Shown: positions 1 to 9,676, counted from the stretch's first letter. The stretch is 64,000 nucleotides of DNA from Rhizobium sp. CC-YZS058 (GCF_034720595.1 NZ_JAYESJ010000001.1:1948001-2012000); one strand, 5' to 3'. Translations and numbers: made by a program. The notes: generated by a model from the letters alone, not told the origin.

Positions 1-1246
1 TGGCCACATCCTCCGCCATCATCTGGGCGAACATCGACATGTGGCGGATCGGCGCCTTCAGGTCGTGCGAGACGGTGGCGGTGAACTGGCTGAGCGCGGC
101 ATTCTTGCGCTCGAGCTCGGCGCTCTGGTCGGCAATGCGCGCCTGCTGCGCCTTGATCTCCGTGATATCCCGGCCGACCGTGACATATTCCACCAGCCGG
201 TTCTTTTCAAAGACGGCAATGTTGGACCACAGGATCCAGCGATGTGTGCCGTCGCTCAAGGTCCGGCGCTGCTCGCGCGGCGTCACGGGATGGTCGGCCG
301 TCAGCGAACGCAGCGTCTCCTCGACGATTTCGCGATCGGCCTTCGGCACGAAGTCGAGCATCGGCTGGCCGATCAGCGCCTCCGGAGGCAGTCCGACGAA
401 GGCGGCATAGCTGCGATTGACGAAGGTGAAGGTGAGGTCGGGCGAGGCACGGGTAATGAAATCCGGCATGTTTTCGACAAGCGCCGCATAGTCCAGCCGC
501 TGGCGTTCCAGCGCCAGCTGCGTTTCCTGCAGATCGGTGACATCGACACGCAGCGCAACGATGTTTCCATCGCTGGCGCGGCTGTTCTGCACCCGCATCC
601 AGCGGCCGCGGCCATAGCGAATGATCGAGGTCTCGCCGCTCGCCTCGCGGATCATCGTCGTCAGGCGCTCGACCCAATCGCGCGTGTCCTTCGAGCCGAC
701 GGCGCTCGGGGCGGAATCGACCGCGCCGATCGCCAGTTCGGCGACCTCATCCATGCTCATGCCCAGCGAAAGACGCTGGGCATTGCTGCCGTAAAGCGTC
801 CGATAGGTCTTGTTGAAGAGGATCAGCCGCTCCTTGGCGTCGAAAATTGCGATGCCTTCGTGGATGGCGTCGAGCGCGGTCGCGAAAATTCGCCCGGCCT
901 CGCGCTGCGCGGCCTGCAGGTTGGCGACATCGCTGATATCATGGATGAAGTCGATCCGCCGGAGCGGCGTCGCATCATGCGCTTCGACCACACGGCTCGC
1001 CGTACGGCCGGGGAAGAGGCTGTCGTTCTTGCGGCGGAACAGGGTGATCCCGTCCTCCGCTTCGATCGCGGCCGTCGCCAGCAGGATCTCGCGGCTTCGG
1101 CCGATCATCTCCTCCCGCGCATAGCCGAAGGCCGAGACGGCGGCGCTGTTGACGGAGAGGATGCTGTCTGCCTCGTCCAGGATGATCACCGGATCGGGCA
1201 GGCTGTCATAGATCGCCAGGAGAACATGCTTGTCGGCTGTCGGCAT
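1..1246 (-). CDS. Triple-PAS sensor histidine kinase (3' part beyond window)
   Basis: Reading from an ATG at 1246 gives 415 uninterrupted codons that run off the window start. Three PAS-like domains follow each other: about residues 10-120 (VIILDEADSILSVN), 128-245 (GIAIFDAKERLILFN) and 250-370 (MPDFITRASPDLTFTFVN). A short coiled linker then leads into a HisKA dimerisation domain with the H-box SHDLKAPIRHM; the phospho-acceptor is His394. The ATPase domain must lie beyond the window. No transmembrane segment is visible, so this looks like a cytosolic sensor that autophosphorylates and passes phosphate to an unseen partner regulator. The second and third PAS domains may bind a cofactor or small ligand, which the sequence does not reveal. 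It lies 115 bases downstream of sufA on the same strand; whether it is cotranscribed is unclear. Confidence 0.9.
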   Translation of the reverse strand, partial: MPTADKHVLLAIYDSLPDPVIILDEADSILSVNSAAVSAFGYAREEMIGRSREILLATAAIEAEDGITLFRRKNDSLFPGRTASRVVEAHDATPLRRIDFIHDISDVANLQAAQREAGRIFATALDAIHEGIAIFDAKERLILFNKTYRTLYGSNAQRLSLGMSMDEVAELAIGAVDSAPSAVGSKDTRDWVERLTTMIREASGETSIIRYGRGRWMRVQNSRASDGNIVALRVDVTDLQETQLALERQRLDYAALVENMPDFITRASPDLTFTFVNRSYAAFVGLPPEALIGQPMLDFVPKADREIVEETLRSLTADHPVTPREQRRTLSDGTHRWILWSNIAVFEKNRLVEYVTVGRDITEIKAQQARIADQSAELERKNAALSQFTATVSHDLKAPIRHMSMFAQMMAEDVA

Positions 1247-1361
1247 GAAAAGCGCCTGATGAAGCGTTGGGCAGGGCTTCTAATTTAACGCAGTACCGAC
1301 AAAAGGGAACTCGGAGCTTCGCGATTGCGTACGTCAGAAACGGACGCGAGTGCCGAAAAGC

Positions 1362-1757
1362 TCACCCGGCTGTTCTCACAACCGCATCGCCACGGGCGGC
1401 CAGCGCCGCGAGATCCGCGGGCTTCAGTTCCACCGACTCGCCGCAGCCGCAGGCCGAGGTCTGGTTCGGATTGGTAAAGGTGAAACCGGCGCGCAGCGTC
1501 GTGACTTCATAATCCATCCGCGTGCCGAGCAGATAGAGCACCGCCTCCGGCGCGACCCAGACGCGGGCACCGCCGAGCTCGATCAGGTCGTCCTTGGCGT
1601 TCGGCTCGGTCACCATGTCGATGGCATATTCCATGCCGGCGCAGCCGCCCTTCTTGATCGACAGGCGAATGCCCTTGGCGTCGCCGCCGGCATTGTCCAC
1701 GATCGCCTTCACCCGGTCTGCGGCTGCCTCGGTGAGGCTCATGACTGCAAAGCCCAT
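1362..1757 (-). CDS. sufA: SufA/HesB-family Fe-S cluster carrier
   Basis: The protein is 131 residues, usual for A-type carriers, which receive Fe-S clusters from the SufBCD scaffold and pass them to apo-enzymes. The three cluster-ligating cysteines of the family are present: Cys39 in IKKGGCAGMEY, and Cys103 and Cys105 in the C-terminal CGC motif (TSACGCGES). The chosen ATG at 1757 is preceded by GGGAG at good spacing. An internal ATG at 1742 (MSLTEAAA) is the alternative. This is the last gene of the suf operon, 77 bases after sufT. ErpA or IscA would be alternative names; the operon position favours SufA. Confidence 0.93.
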   Translation of the reverse strand: MGFAVMSLTEAAADRVKAIVDNAGGDAKGIRLSIKKGGCAGMEYAIDMVTEPNAKDDLIELGGARVWVAPEAVLYLLGTRMDYEVTTLRAGFTFTNPNQTSACGCGESVELKPADLAALAARGDAVVRTAG

Positions 1758-1834
1758 CGGCTCGTCTCCCTGTCCCGCGCGGGGGTCAAGATCCCGCCGT
1801 TCCATGATTGATGTAAGCGCGCAACCTTGCGCGA

Positions 1835-2239
1835 TCAATACCAGCCGATCGCCACCTGCGCCTCTTCCGACATGCGGTCCGGCGTCCATGGCGGATCGAA
1901 AGTCATGCTCACCTCGACGCCAGAGACGCCTTCCACCGCGCCGACGGCGTTCTCCACCCAGCCCGGCATTTCGCCTGCCACCGGGCAACCGGGCGCCGTG
2001 AGCGTCATGGCGATCTTCACCATCCGGTCGTCTTCGATGTCGATCTTGTAGATCAGCCCGAGTTCGAAGATATCGGCCGGGATTTCCGGGTCATAGACCG
2101 TCTTCAGCGCGGCAATGATATCGTCGGAGAGCCGGGCCAGTTCGTCTGCCGGAATGGCCGAATGGACGAGCCCTTCGCGCGCATCGCCGCTTGCTGCGGG
2201 GGCCGCGGTCTCGGTGGTCGTCGTCGTGTGCGCCGTCAT
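1835..2239 (-). CDS. sufT: SUF-associated MIP18/DUF59 protein (SufT-like)
   Basis: This 134-residue protein has a polar, threonine-rich N-terminus (about residues 1-25) followed by a MIP18/DUF59 domain. Typical motifs are VYDPEIPADIFELGLIY and TAPGCPVAGEM with the conserved Cys85. Proteins of this family help mature Fe-S proteins, and SufT-type members sit in suf operons; the biochemical step is not fully settled. It starts 12 bases after the sufS stop and precedes sufA. In Agrobacterium the gene at this place is the X of the sufS2BCDS1XA operon. Confidence 0.88.
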   Translation of the reverse strand: MTAHTTTTTETAAPAASGDAREGLVHSAIPADELARLSDDIIAALKTVYDPEIPADIFELGLIYKIDIEDDRMVKIAMTLTAPGCPVAGEMPGWVENAVGAVEGVSGVEVSMTFDPPWTPDRMSEEAQVAIGWY

Positions 2240-2251
2240 CCTGGCACTCCT

Positions 2252-3493
2252 TCAAGCAAAGAATTTGCGCGCCTGTTCCAGCGCATCGACCAGAACATCC
2301 ACTTCCGCACGCGTGTTGTAGAGCCCGAACGATGCCCGGCAGGTGGAGGTCACGCCGAACCGTTTCAAGAGCGGCATCGCGCAATGCGTTCCGGCCCGAA
2401 CCGCCACGCCCGCGCGGTCGATCACCGTCGAGACATCATGGGCATGAATGCCCTGAAGTTCAAAGGAGAAGATGCCGCCCTTGCCCGGCGCATTGCCGAT
2501 GATCCGCAGCGAATTGACGCCCGACAGCCGCTCCGCGGCATAGGCTGCCAGATCCGCTTCATGCGCGGCGATGCGGGCGCGGCCGATGCCGTCCATGTAG
2601 TCGAGCGCCGCGCCAAGCCCGATCGCCTGAACGATCGGCGGCGTGCCGGCTTCGAAGCGGTGCGGCGGCTCGTTATAGGTCACCAGGTCCTCGGTCACCT
2701 CGACGATCATTTCGCCGCCGCCCATGAAGGGGCGCATCGCGGCAAGCCGCTCCTTCTTGCCGTAGAGCACGCCGATGCCCGACGGGCCATAAAGCTTGTG
2801 GCCGGTCATGACATACCAGTCGCAGTCGATATCCTGCACGTCCACCGGCATGTGGACGGCACCCTGGCTGCCATCGACCAGAACCGGAATGCCGCGCTCA
2901 TGCGCGATCCGGCAGATCTCCTTGACGTCCACCACCGTGCCGAGCGCGTTCGACATATGGGTGATCGCCACGAGCTTGGTCTTCGGCGTCAGGCATTTCA
3001 CGAAATCGTCGATATGGAAGACGCCCTCATCGTCGACCGGCGCCCAGACAAGCTTGGCCCCCTGCCGCTCGCGGATGAAGTGCCAGGGCACGATGTTGGA
3101 GTGGTGCTCCATGATCGACAGGACGATCTCGTCATCGGCTTCGAGTTCCGGCATGCCGTAACCATAGGCGACCGTGTTGATCGCTTCGGTCGAGGATTTG
3201 GTGAAGACGATCTCGTCCACCGAGCCTGCATTGAGAAACCGACGCACCGTTTCGCGTGCCGCCTCGAACGCGTCTGTGGCGGCATTGGACAGGAAGTGCA
3301 GGCCGCGATGCACATTGGCATAGTCGTTGGCATAGGCCTTCGAGACAGCGTCGATCACCGCCTGCGGTTTCTGCGCCGAGGCGCCGTTGTCGAGATAGAC
3401 GAGCGGCTTGCCGTATACGGTCTTCGACAGGATCGGGAAATCCCGCCGAATGCGTTCGACATCATAAGCCGGCGAAGAAACCGTCTGGTCCAT
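2252..3493 (-). CDS. sufS: Cysteine desulfurase SufS (group II)
   Basis: A 413-residue PLP enzyme that takes sulfur from L-cysteine as a persulfide for Fe-S cluster assembly. The PLP lysine is Lys233 in TGHKLYGPSG, and the persulfide cysteine is Cys371 in RAGTHCAMP, with the short loop typical of SufS/CsdA rather than IscS. The PLP-contacting histidine lies in SIMEHHSNIVPW. It is placed between sufD and sufT. No sufE is in the window, so the sulfur-accepting partner must be encoded elsewhere or be SufBCD directly. The second desulfurase of the operon (8348-9526) is a different subfamily. Confidence 0.96.
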   Translation of the reverse strand: MDQTVSSPAYDVERIRRDFPILSKTVYGKPLVYLDNGASAQKPQAVIDAVSKAYANDYANVHRGLHFLSNAATDAFEAARETVRRFLNAGSVDEIVFTKSSTEAINTVAYGYGMPELEADDEIVLSIMEHHSNIVPWHFIRERQGAKLVWAPVDDEGVFHIDDFVKCLTPKTKLVAITHMSNALGTVVDVKEICRIAHERGIPVLVDGSQGAVHMPVDVQDIDCDWYVMTGHKLYGPSGIGVLYGKKERLAAMRPFMGGGEMIVEVTEDLVTYNEPPHRFEAGTPPIVQAIGLGAALDYMDGIGRARIAAHEADLAAYAAERLSGVNSLRIIGNAPGKGGIFSFELQGIHAHDVSTVIDRAGVAVRAGTHCAMPLLKRFGVTSTCRASFGLYNTRAEVDVLVDALEQARKFFA

Positions 3494-3564
3494 GACCTGT
3501 CCTTTCCCTTTTCAGGGTCTCATGCCATTTCAAGCTTAAGGGGCCAAGCTTCAGAGGCCAAGCT

Positions 3565-4839
3565 TCAGGCGTGGCGCGCCAGCCAGGCCTCGATGATGAG
3601 TTCCAGCGGCTCGATCAGCGCCTCGTCTTCCAGCTCCTCGACGATCTCGTCGACAAACGCGTTGACGAGCATGGCGCGGGCACGGCTTTCGGGAATGCCG
3701 CGGGCGTTGAGGTAGTAGAGATGCGTCGGGTTAAGGTCGATAACCGTTGCCCCATGGCCGCACTGCACGTCGTCGGCGAAGATTTCCAGCTCCGGCTTGG
3801 CGGCAAAATCCGCGTCATCGGAGAGCAGCAGCGTGTTGCAGGCCATTTTCGCGTCGGTCTTCTGCGCATCCTGCGCCACGCGGATCTGCCCCTGGAAGAC
3901 GCCGCGCGCCCGGTCGAACAGCACGTTGCGGATGATCTCCGTGGACGTGGTGTTCGGCACGTCGTGGCCGAGCGTGAAGGTCATGTCCGTATGGGTTTCG
4001 CCGCCCATCAGATTGATGCCGCGCAGCTTGAAGTCCGAGCCTTCGCCGGTCACGACGCCGTGGATTTCCTGGCGCACCAGCTTGCCGCCGGCATTGATGA
4101 CGAAGATGCGCAGCTGCGCCTCGGCGCCGAGCTCGAACTGGATCTGGCCGAGATGCGTATCGGCGGCGCCCTGTTCCTGCAGCAGGATCCAGGTAACATC
4201 GGCCCCGTCCTCGACGATCAGATCGGTCACGCTCGACACGAAGCTTTGCGCCTCGCCGGTCGACAGGTGCCGCTCGATCACCACCGCCTTGGACCGCGGT
4301 CCGAAGGTGACGGGAAAGCGGCTGTGGCTCTGGCCTCCGCTCTGCAGGATCTGCAGTTCGAGCGGCTGGGCAAGCGCGGTCTCAGCGGCGATTTCGATCT
4401 CCAACCCGTCGCGCACGAAGGTGCCGTTGATGCGGCCGATCGCATCCTCGGGGCCGAGTTCGGCGAGGTCGCCCGCCGCGTCGCCTTCAACGAGGCTCTC
4501 CGCATAGCGCTTGACGCGCACGCCCTCGGGCGCGCCGGCGGCATCCGCCTGGCCGTTGATGACGGTGAGCACCGCCGCGCCGACCACGAGCGGCGCCACC
4601 GGCTCTCCATGGCGCTCGAGCTCCACCGGCGGGACGTTTCGCAGCAGGGCGCGCAGGTCCGTATAATGCCAGCTTTCGAGCCGCCGCGTCGGCAGACCGG
4701 CCTGGCGCAGATCGGACAGCAGCCGATCGCGCGCCGAAAGCACGGCGCCATCGCCCGGCAGATCGCCGATCATCGCGCCATAGGCCTCGACCAGCGCCGT
4801 TTCGGCCGCCGTCATGGTGATGGGGTTCTGAATGGTCAT
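3565..4839 (-). CDS. sufD: Fe-S assembly scaffold protein SufD
   Basis: This 424-residue protein is the SufD partner of the SufBC2D scaffold, on which clusters are built with the SufC ATPase. The C-terminal beta-helix region carries the family motif VQCGHGATVIDLN, including the conserved histidine, followed by the C-terminal helices YLNARGIPESRARAMLVNAF. The ATG at 4839 has a GGAG upstream. It lies 12 bases downstream of sufC and 71 bases upstream of sufS, consistent with one transcript. Confidence 0.95.
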   Translation of the reverse strand: MTIQNPITMTAAETALVEAYGAMIGDLPGDGAVLSARDRLLSDLRQAGLPTRRLESWHYTDLRALLRNVPPVELERHGEPVAPLVVGAAVLTVINGQADAAGAPEGVRVKRYAESLVEGDAAGDLAELGPEDAIGRINGTFVRDGLEIEIAAETALAQPLELQILQSGGQSHSRFPVTFGPRSKAVVIERHLSTGEAQSFVSSVTDLIVEDGADVTWILLQEQGAADTHLGQIQFELGAEAQLRIFVINAGGKLVRQEIHGVVTGEGSDFKLRGINLMGGETHTDMTFTLGHDVPNTTSTEIIRNVLFDRARGVFQGQIRVAQDAQKTDAKMACNTLLLSDDADFAAKPELEIFADDVQCGHGATVIDLNPTHLYYLNARGIPESRARAMLVNAFVDEIVEELEDEALIEPLELIIEAWLARHA

Positions 4840-4851
4840 GAGATGCTCCGC

Positions 4852-5607
4852 TCAGGCCGCCGTGCCGATGATGTCGGCATAGCCATTGGCCTCGAGGTCC
4901 AACGCCAGCGACTTGTCGCCGGTCTTGATGACCTGACCCTTGTAGAGGACATGCACGGTGTCCGGCACGATGTAATCGAGCAGGCGCTGGTAGTGGGTGA
5001 TGACGATCACGGCGCGATCGGGCGACCGCAGCGCGTTGACACCGTCGGCGACGATCTTGAGCGCGTCGATATCGAGGCCGGAATCGGTCTCGTCGAGCAC
5101 GCAGAGCTTCGGCTCGAGCAGCGCCATCTGCAGGATTTCGGCCCGCTTCTTCTCGCCGCCGGAGAAACCGACATTGAGCGGACGCTTCAGCATGTCCGGG
5201 TTGATCTTGAGCTCGGCGGCGGCCTCCTTGACGCGACGCATGAAGTCCGGCGTCTTCAACTCCTCCTCGCCGCGATACTTGCGCTGCTCGTTCATCGCCA
5301 CCTTCAGGAACTGCATGGTGGCCACGCCCGGAATTTCGACCGGATATTGGAAGGCGAGGAAAATGCCCTTGGCCGCCCGCTCGGCTGCGTCCAGCTCGAG
5401 AATGCTTTCGCCGTTGTAGAGGATATCGCCTTCGGTAACCTCGTAGTCCTCGCGGCCCGAGAGGATATAGGACAGCGTCGACTTGCCCGACCCGTTCGGC
5501 CCCATGATCGCCGCGACTTCCCCCGCCTTCACCGTCAGGTTCAGGCCGCGAATGATCTCGGTCCCGTCTTCGGCGATCCGGGCATGAAGGTTTCTGATTT
5601 CAAGCAT
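4852..5607 (-). CDS. sufC: Fe-S assembly ATPase SufC
   Basis: An ABC-type ATPase of 251 residues that drives conformational change of the SufBCD scaffold; it has no membrane domain. Walker A is GPNGSGKST (about residues 36-44), the signature is FSGGEKKRAE and Walker B is LCVLDETDSGLD. The ATG at 5607 (MLEIRNLHA) with AGGA upstream fits the family; a TTG at 5625 would add six residues. In relatives it directly follows sufB, but here 1,132 bases with a nuclease gene and repeats separate them. Confidence 0.95.
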   Translation of the reverse strand: MLEIRNLHARIAEDGTEIIRGLNLTVKAGEVAAIMGPNGSGKSTLSYILSGREDYEVTEGDILYNGESILELDAAERAAKGIFLAFQYPVEIPGVATMQFLKVAMNEQRKYRGEEELKTPDFMRRVKEAAAELKINPDMLKRPLNVGFSGGEKKRAEILQMALLEPKLCVLDETDSGLDIDALKIVADGVNALRSPDRAVIVITHYQRLLDYIVPDTVHVLYKGQVIKTGDKSLALDLEANGYADIIGTAA

Positions 5608-5759
5608 GGTGGTTTTCCTGTTCAATGCGTCACCGGCCGGGCCGGATCGCTCCTATGTCCTTAGGCGACGATGCGCATTCGCGCCATGGCCGCTATTCAA
5701 AGTTTGTTCCCGCATCGCTCCCCGCCGAACGAAGACCGGTACGATCAACAAGTCGTCTC

Positions 5760-6083
5760 TCACTCATAGTCGTCCCATTTTGGAGACCCAGGCGGAGGAC
5801 GAAACGGGTTGTCCAAGTCATAAATCTCTTCTGAGAGGTCGCTCCACGTCGGGTTGAACCCTTCGATCAACTCCATCTTCCACTCCCGAAGGTAGCGCTT
5901 CAGCGACTTCTCCCGTCGGATCGCCAGCACGATGTTCGGGTGACGCTCGAACCAGACGAGGTTCCTCACGTGATACCTCGATGTAAAACCCGGTCTGGCG
6001 TGCGTCTTGTGTTCGATAATGCGCTGAACAAGATCGGACGTGACGCCGGTATAGATGACGCCGCGTGGCCTGTCGCTCATCAT
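5760..6083 (-). CDS. Stand-alone GIY-YIG nuclease domain protein
   Basis: A 107-residue protein with a GIY-YIG-type nuclease core: GVIYTGVTSDLVQRIIEHK at the N-terminus supplies the second strand of the motif, the TGVTSD turn and the conserved arginine, and REKSLKRYLREWKMELIEG and NPTWSDL match the short YhbQ-like branch found widely in rhizobia. The cellular substrate of this branch is unknown. The ATGATG start used here lacks a clear ribosome-binding site. The in-frame codons just upstream read TGFVY, which would complete the first beta strand, yet the only nearby upstream ATG (6114, MKTKADG) is in another frame, so a one-base change may have broken the original N-terminus. It sits inside the suf operon next to three palindromic repeats. 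Confidence 0.75.
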   Translation of the reverse strand: MMSDRPRGVIYTGVTSDLVQRIIEHKTHARPGFTSRYHVRNLVWFERHPNIVLAIRREKSLKRYLREWKMELIEGFNPTWSDLSEEIYDLDNPFRPPPGSPKWDDYE

Positions 6084-6122
6084 GTAAACGAAGCCCGTCA
6101 GCCTTAGTCTTCATCCTTTTCC

Positions 6123-6220
6123 GTCATCCTCGGGCCTGTCCCGAGGATCTAACCACGACTCCGCGGGCGCCGAGTTCTCCGCTTGGCTCAGCAGATCCTC
6201 GGGACGAGCCCGAGGATGAC
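6123..6220. repeat. 98-bp paired-hairpin (BIME-like) repeat, copy 1
   Basis: The element is bounded by 28-base terminal inverted repeats starting GTCATCCTCGGG and ending CCCGAGGATGAC. Each terminal repeat is itself a hairpin, ATCCTCGGG-N5-CCCGAGGAT, so the element is two inverted REP-like hairpins around a 42-base core containing GAGTTCTCCGCTTGGCTCAG. The ends of this copy differ slightly in the hairpin loops. It lies between the GIY-YIG gene and sufB. Confidence 0.9.
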
Positions 6221-6367
6221 GCCGGGCGGGTAGCTCAGCCACTGAACCTTTCACAACGCCGCAATCGACTTCTGCGATGCTGACACTGGAGCGATGGACT
6301 TTTCCGAGTGACGGAAAGCCCTGTCCACCGCGGCATCAACCTTTTTTCCGTCTTCCTCGGGTCCTTC

Positions 6368-6465
6368 GTCATCCTCGGGCTTGTCCCGAGGATCTAACTA
6401 AGCCTCCACGAGCGCCGAGTTCTCCGCTTGGCTCAGCAGATCCTCGGGACAAGCCCGAGGATGAC
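6368..6465. repeat. 98-bp paired-hairpin (BIME-like) repeat, copy 2
   Basis: Same 98-base architecture as the copy 245 bases before it. Here the two 28-base ends are perfect inverted repeats of each other. The 147-base spacer before this copy (6221-6367) and the 164-base spacer after it (6466-6629) resemble each other and share GATGGACTTTTCCGAGTGA, so the whole repeat-plus-spacer unit appears tandemly duplicated. Confidence 0.9.
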
Positions 6466-6629
6466 GCCGGGCGGGTCGATCGGCCACCGAACCTTTCATG
6501 ACGTCGCGATCGACTTCTGCAATGCTGACACCGGGGCGATGGACTTTTCCGAGTGAGAACGAGCCGTGTTCACCACGGCATCTACCTTTCTCCGTCGTAC
6601 TTAGGCCTTCGGTCATACTGAGGCACTTC

Positions 6630-6727
6630 GTCATCCTCGGGCTTGACCCGAGGATCGAACCACGCCCCCGCGAGTGCCGAGTTCTCCGCTTGGCTCAGCA
6701 GATCCTCAGGACAAGCCCGAGGATGAC
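6630..6727. repeat. 98-bp paired-hairpin (BIME-like) repeat, copy 3
   Basis: Third 98-base copy, ending 13 bases from the sufB stop codon at 6740. The hairpin arms carry a few substitutions (GGGCTTGACCC on the left, CCTCAGGACAAG on the right), but the core GAGTTCTCCGCTTGGCTCAG is unchanged. Being immediately 3' of sufB in the direction of transcription, it would be transcribed as a strong stem-loop. Confidence 0.9.
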
Positions 6728-6739
6728 GCCAGACGAGCA

Positions 6740-8209
<1,470 letters not shown>

Positions 8210-8347
8210 AGCATTCTCCCGTCTCGCCGGAGGTCAAGGCTCCGGCCATTTCGTTCGGCACAGGTGGGTGTGCCCCTTATCTAAGAATAGCCTGGGGCAA
8301 TTGCACCCCACAGGCCCGGCGAAAACCCATCTTTTCGCCCATCAATC

Positions 8348-9526
8348 TCAAGCGGCAGCGCCTGCCGGCCGTCGCCGCGCGGCGATCTTGCCGAAGACCT
8401 CCAGCACGCGCCCGATCTCCGCCGCGCTGGTGGTTTCGCCGATCGAGATCCGCAGCCCGCCCTCTCCTTCATCGCGCCCCATCGCCGACAGGACATGGCT
8501 CCTGCCGACCTTGCCCGAGGCACAGGCCGATCCCGCCGAAAGCGCGATGCCTTCGAGATCGAAGGCGATGTGCCCGGTTTCGGCCTTCAGGCCCGGCAGG
8601 CTGAAGAAGCTCGTATTGGCAATACGCGCAACCCCCGCCGCATGGATCTCCACATCCGGCGCCAAAGTCCGCATGCCGGTCTCGAGCGTCGCGCGGAGCG
8701 CAGCGACGCGTGCCATCCGGCCGTCGATTTCGCCTGCCGCATGGCGCGCCGCCGCGCCGAATCCGGCGATCGCCATCGGGTTTTCCGTGCCCGAACGGTG
8801 GCCCCGCTCCTGCCCGCCTCCGCGGATCAGCGGCGCCGGCATCAAGACCTCGCCCGCCGCAACAAGAGCGCCAGCGCCCTTCGGCCCGCCGATCTTGTGG
8901 GAGGAGAGAATCAGGAAATCGGCGCCGAGGCTTGGCAGATCGAGCGGAACGCGCCCGGCCGCCTGCACCGCGTCGACCACCAGCAGGCCATGAGCGGCCT
9001 TCACACGCGCCGCGATCGCCGCGATGGGCTGAAGAACGCCGGTCTCGTTGTTGGCCAGCATGACCGCCACCATGGGCAGGCCGGATGCGCGATCGTGGCT
9101 CGACAGCGCGGCGTCGAGTGCAGCCAAGTCCAGCACGCCATCGCCATCGACCGGAAGGCTGACGACATTCTCCGGCACAAACCGGCCGCCTTCCCGCACG
9201 GCGGGATGCTCGATGGCCGAAACATAGAGCCGGCCGATGCGAAGCGGCGTGCGCCCCATGCGAAACTGCGGGGTGAGGACCAGATTGGCGGCCTCGGTGG
9301 CCCCGCTGGTCAGGATCACCGCACCGGGCGCGGCGCCGCAAAGGGCGGCAATATCGCGCCGCGCGGCCTCGATCGCGGCGCGCAGAGCGCGACCTTCGAA
9401 ATGGACCGACGAGGCGTTGCCGGTTCGGTCGAGCATCTCCAGCATGGCCGTGCGCGCCTCGGGAAGAAGCGGCGCGGTCGCATTCCAGTCCATATAGATG
9501 CGCGGAGCTGCCATCTGTCCTGCCAT
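8348..9526 (-). CDS. Cysteine desulfurase, IscS/NifS-like (SufS2)
   Basis: A 392-residue class V PLP enzyme of the IscS/NifS group, supplying sulfur for Fe-S clusters and other thio-cofactors. The PLP lysine is Lys211 in SSHKIGGPKG, the substrate-binding motif is RSGTENP, and the persulfide cysteine is Cys335 in the long loop SAGSACASGKVGRSHVL, which marks group I enzymes. It is the first gene of the suf operon, as sufS2 is in Agrobacterium. The start at 9526 is uncertain: a second ATG 12 bases downstream (MAAPRIYMDW) is equally good, and neither has an ideal ribosome-binding site. Confidence 0.93.
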   Translation of the reverse strand: MAGQMAAPRIYMDWNATAPLLPEARTAMLEMLDRTGNASSVHFEGRALRAAIEAARRDIAALCGAAPGAVILTSGATEAANLVLTPQFRMGRTPLRIGRLYVSAIEHPAVREGGRFVPENVVSLPVDGDGVLDLAALDAALSSHDRASGLPMVAVMLANNETGVLQPIAAIAARVKAAHGLLVVDAVQAAGRVPLDLPSLGADFLILSSHKIGGPKGAGALVAAGEVLMPAPLIRGGGQERGHRSGTENPMAIAGFGAAARHAAGEIDGRMARVAALRATLETGMRTLAPDVEIHAAGVARIANTSFFSLPGLKAETGHIAFDLEGIALSAGSACASGKVGRSHVLSAMGRDEGEGGLRISIGETTSAAEIGRVLEVFGKIAARRRPAGAAA

Positions 9527-9659
9527 TGGTGCCCGGGAGGGGCTGCGAGCGAAAAGGCAGTCGGCCGCCGGTCAATCCGGACGCTGCTGCCGCATTTTCC
9601 TTGAATGTCTTGCGTGGCTTGCCGTAAGAGACGACACCCGCACGCTCATCGTGTCCAAG

Positions 9660-9676
9660 TTTTGAATGGTTCTAAA
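9660..9676. promoter_or_regulatory. Irr-box-like dyad upstream of suf operon
   Basis: The 17-base dyad TTTTGAA-TGG-TTCTAAA differs at one position from a perfect TTTAGAA-N3-TTCTAAA inverted repeat, the form I recall for the iron control element bound by Irr in rhizobia. It overlaps two tandem 11-mers (TGGTTCTAAAC and TGGTTCTAGAA, 9667-9688). It lies about 135 bases upstream of the first suf operon gene and 88 bases upstream of the divergent hydrolase. Regulation by iron through Irr is inferred. Confidence 0.45.

Noticed and set aside
3571..5664. A 697-codon open frame antisense to sufD and sufC, and similar long antisense frames at 2162-3715, 43678-46344, 50999-53422, 58700-61357 and 61391-63370
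   Set aside because: These mirror real genes on the other strand; in GC-rich DNA the frame opposite a coding strand is often open. Their translations are low-complexity (Arg, Asp, His, Gly rich) with no recognisable motif.
6123..6727. Insertion sequence or MITE derived from a transposon
   Set aside because: Inverted ends are present, but each end is itself a hairpin, no target-site duplication was visible by eye and there is no transposase nearby; a REP/BIME-type element fits better.
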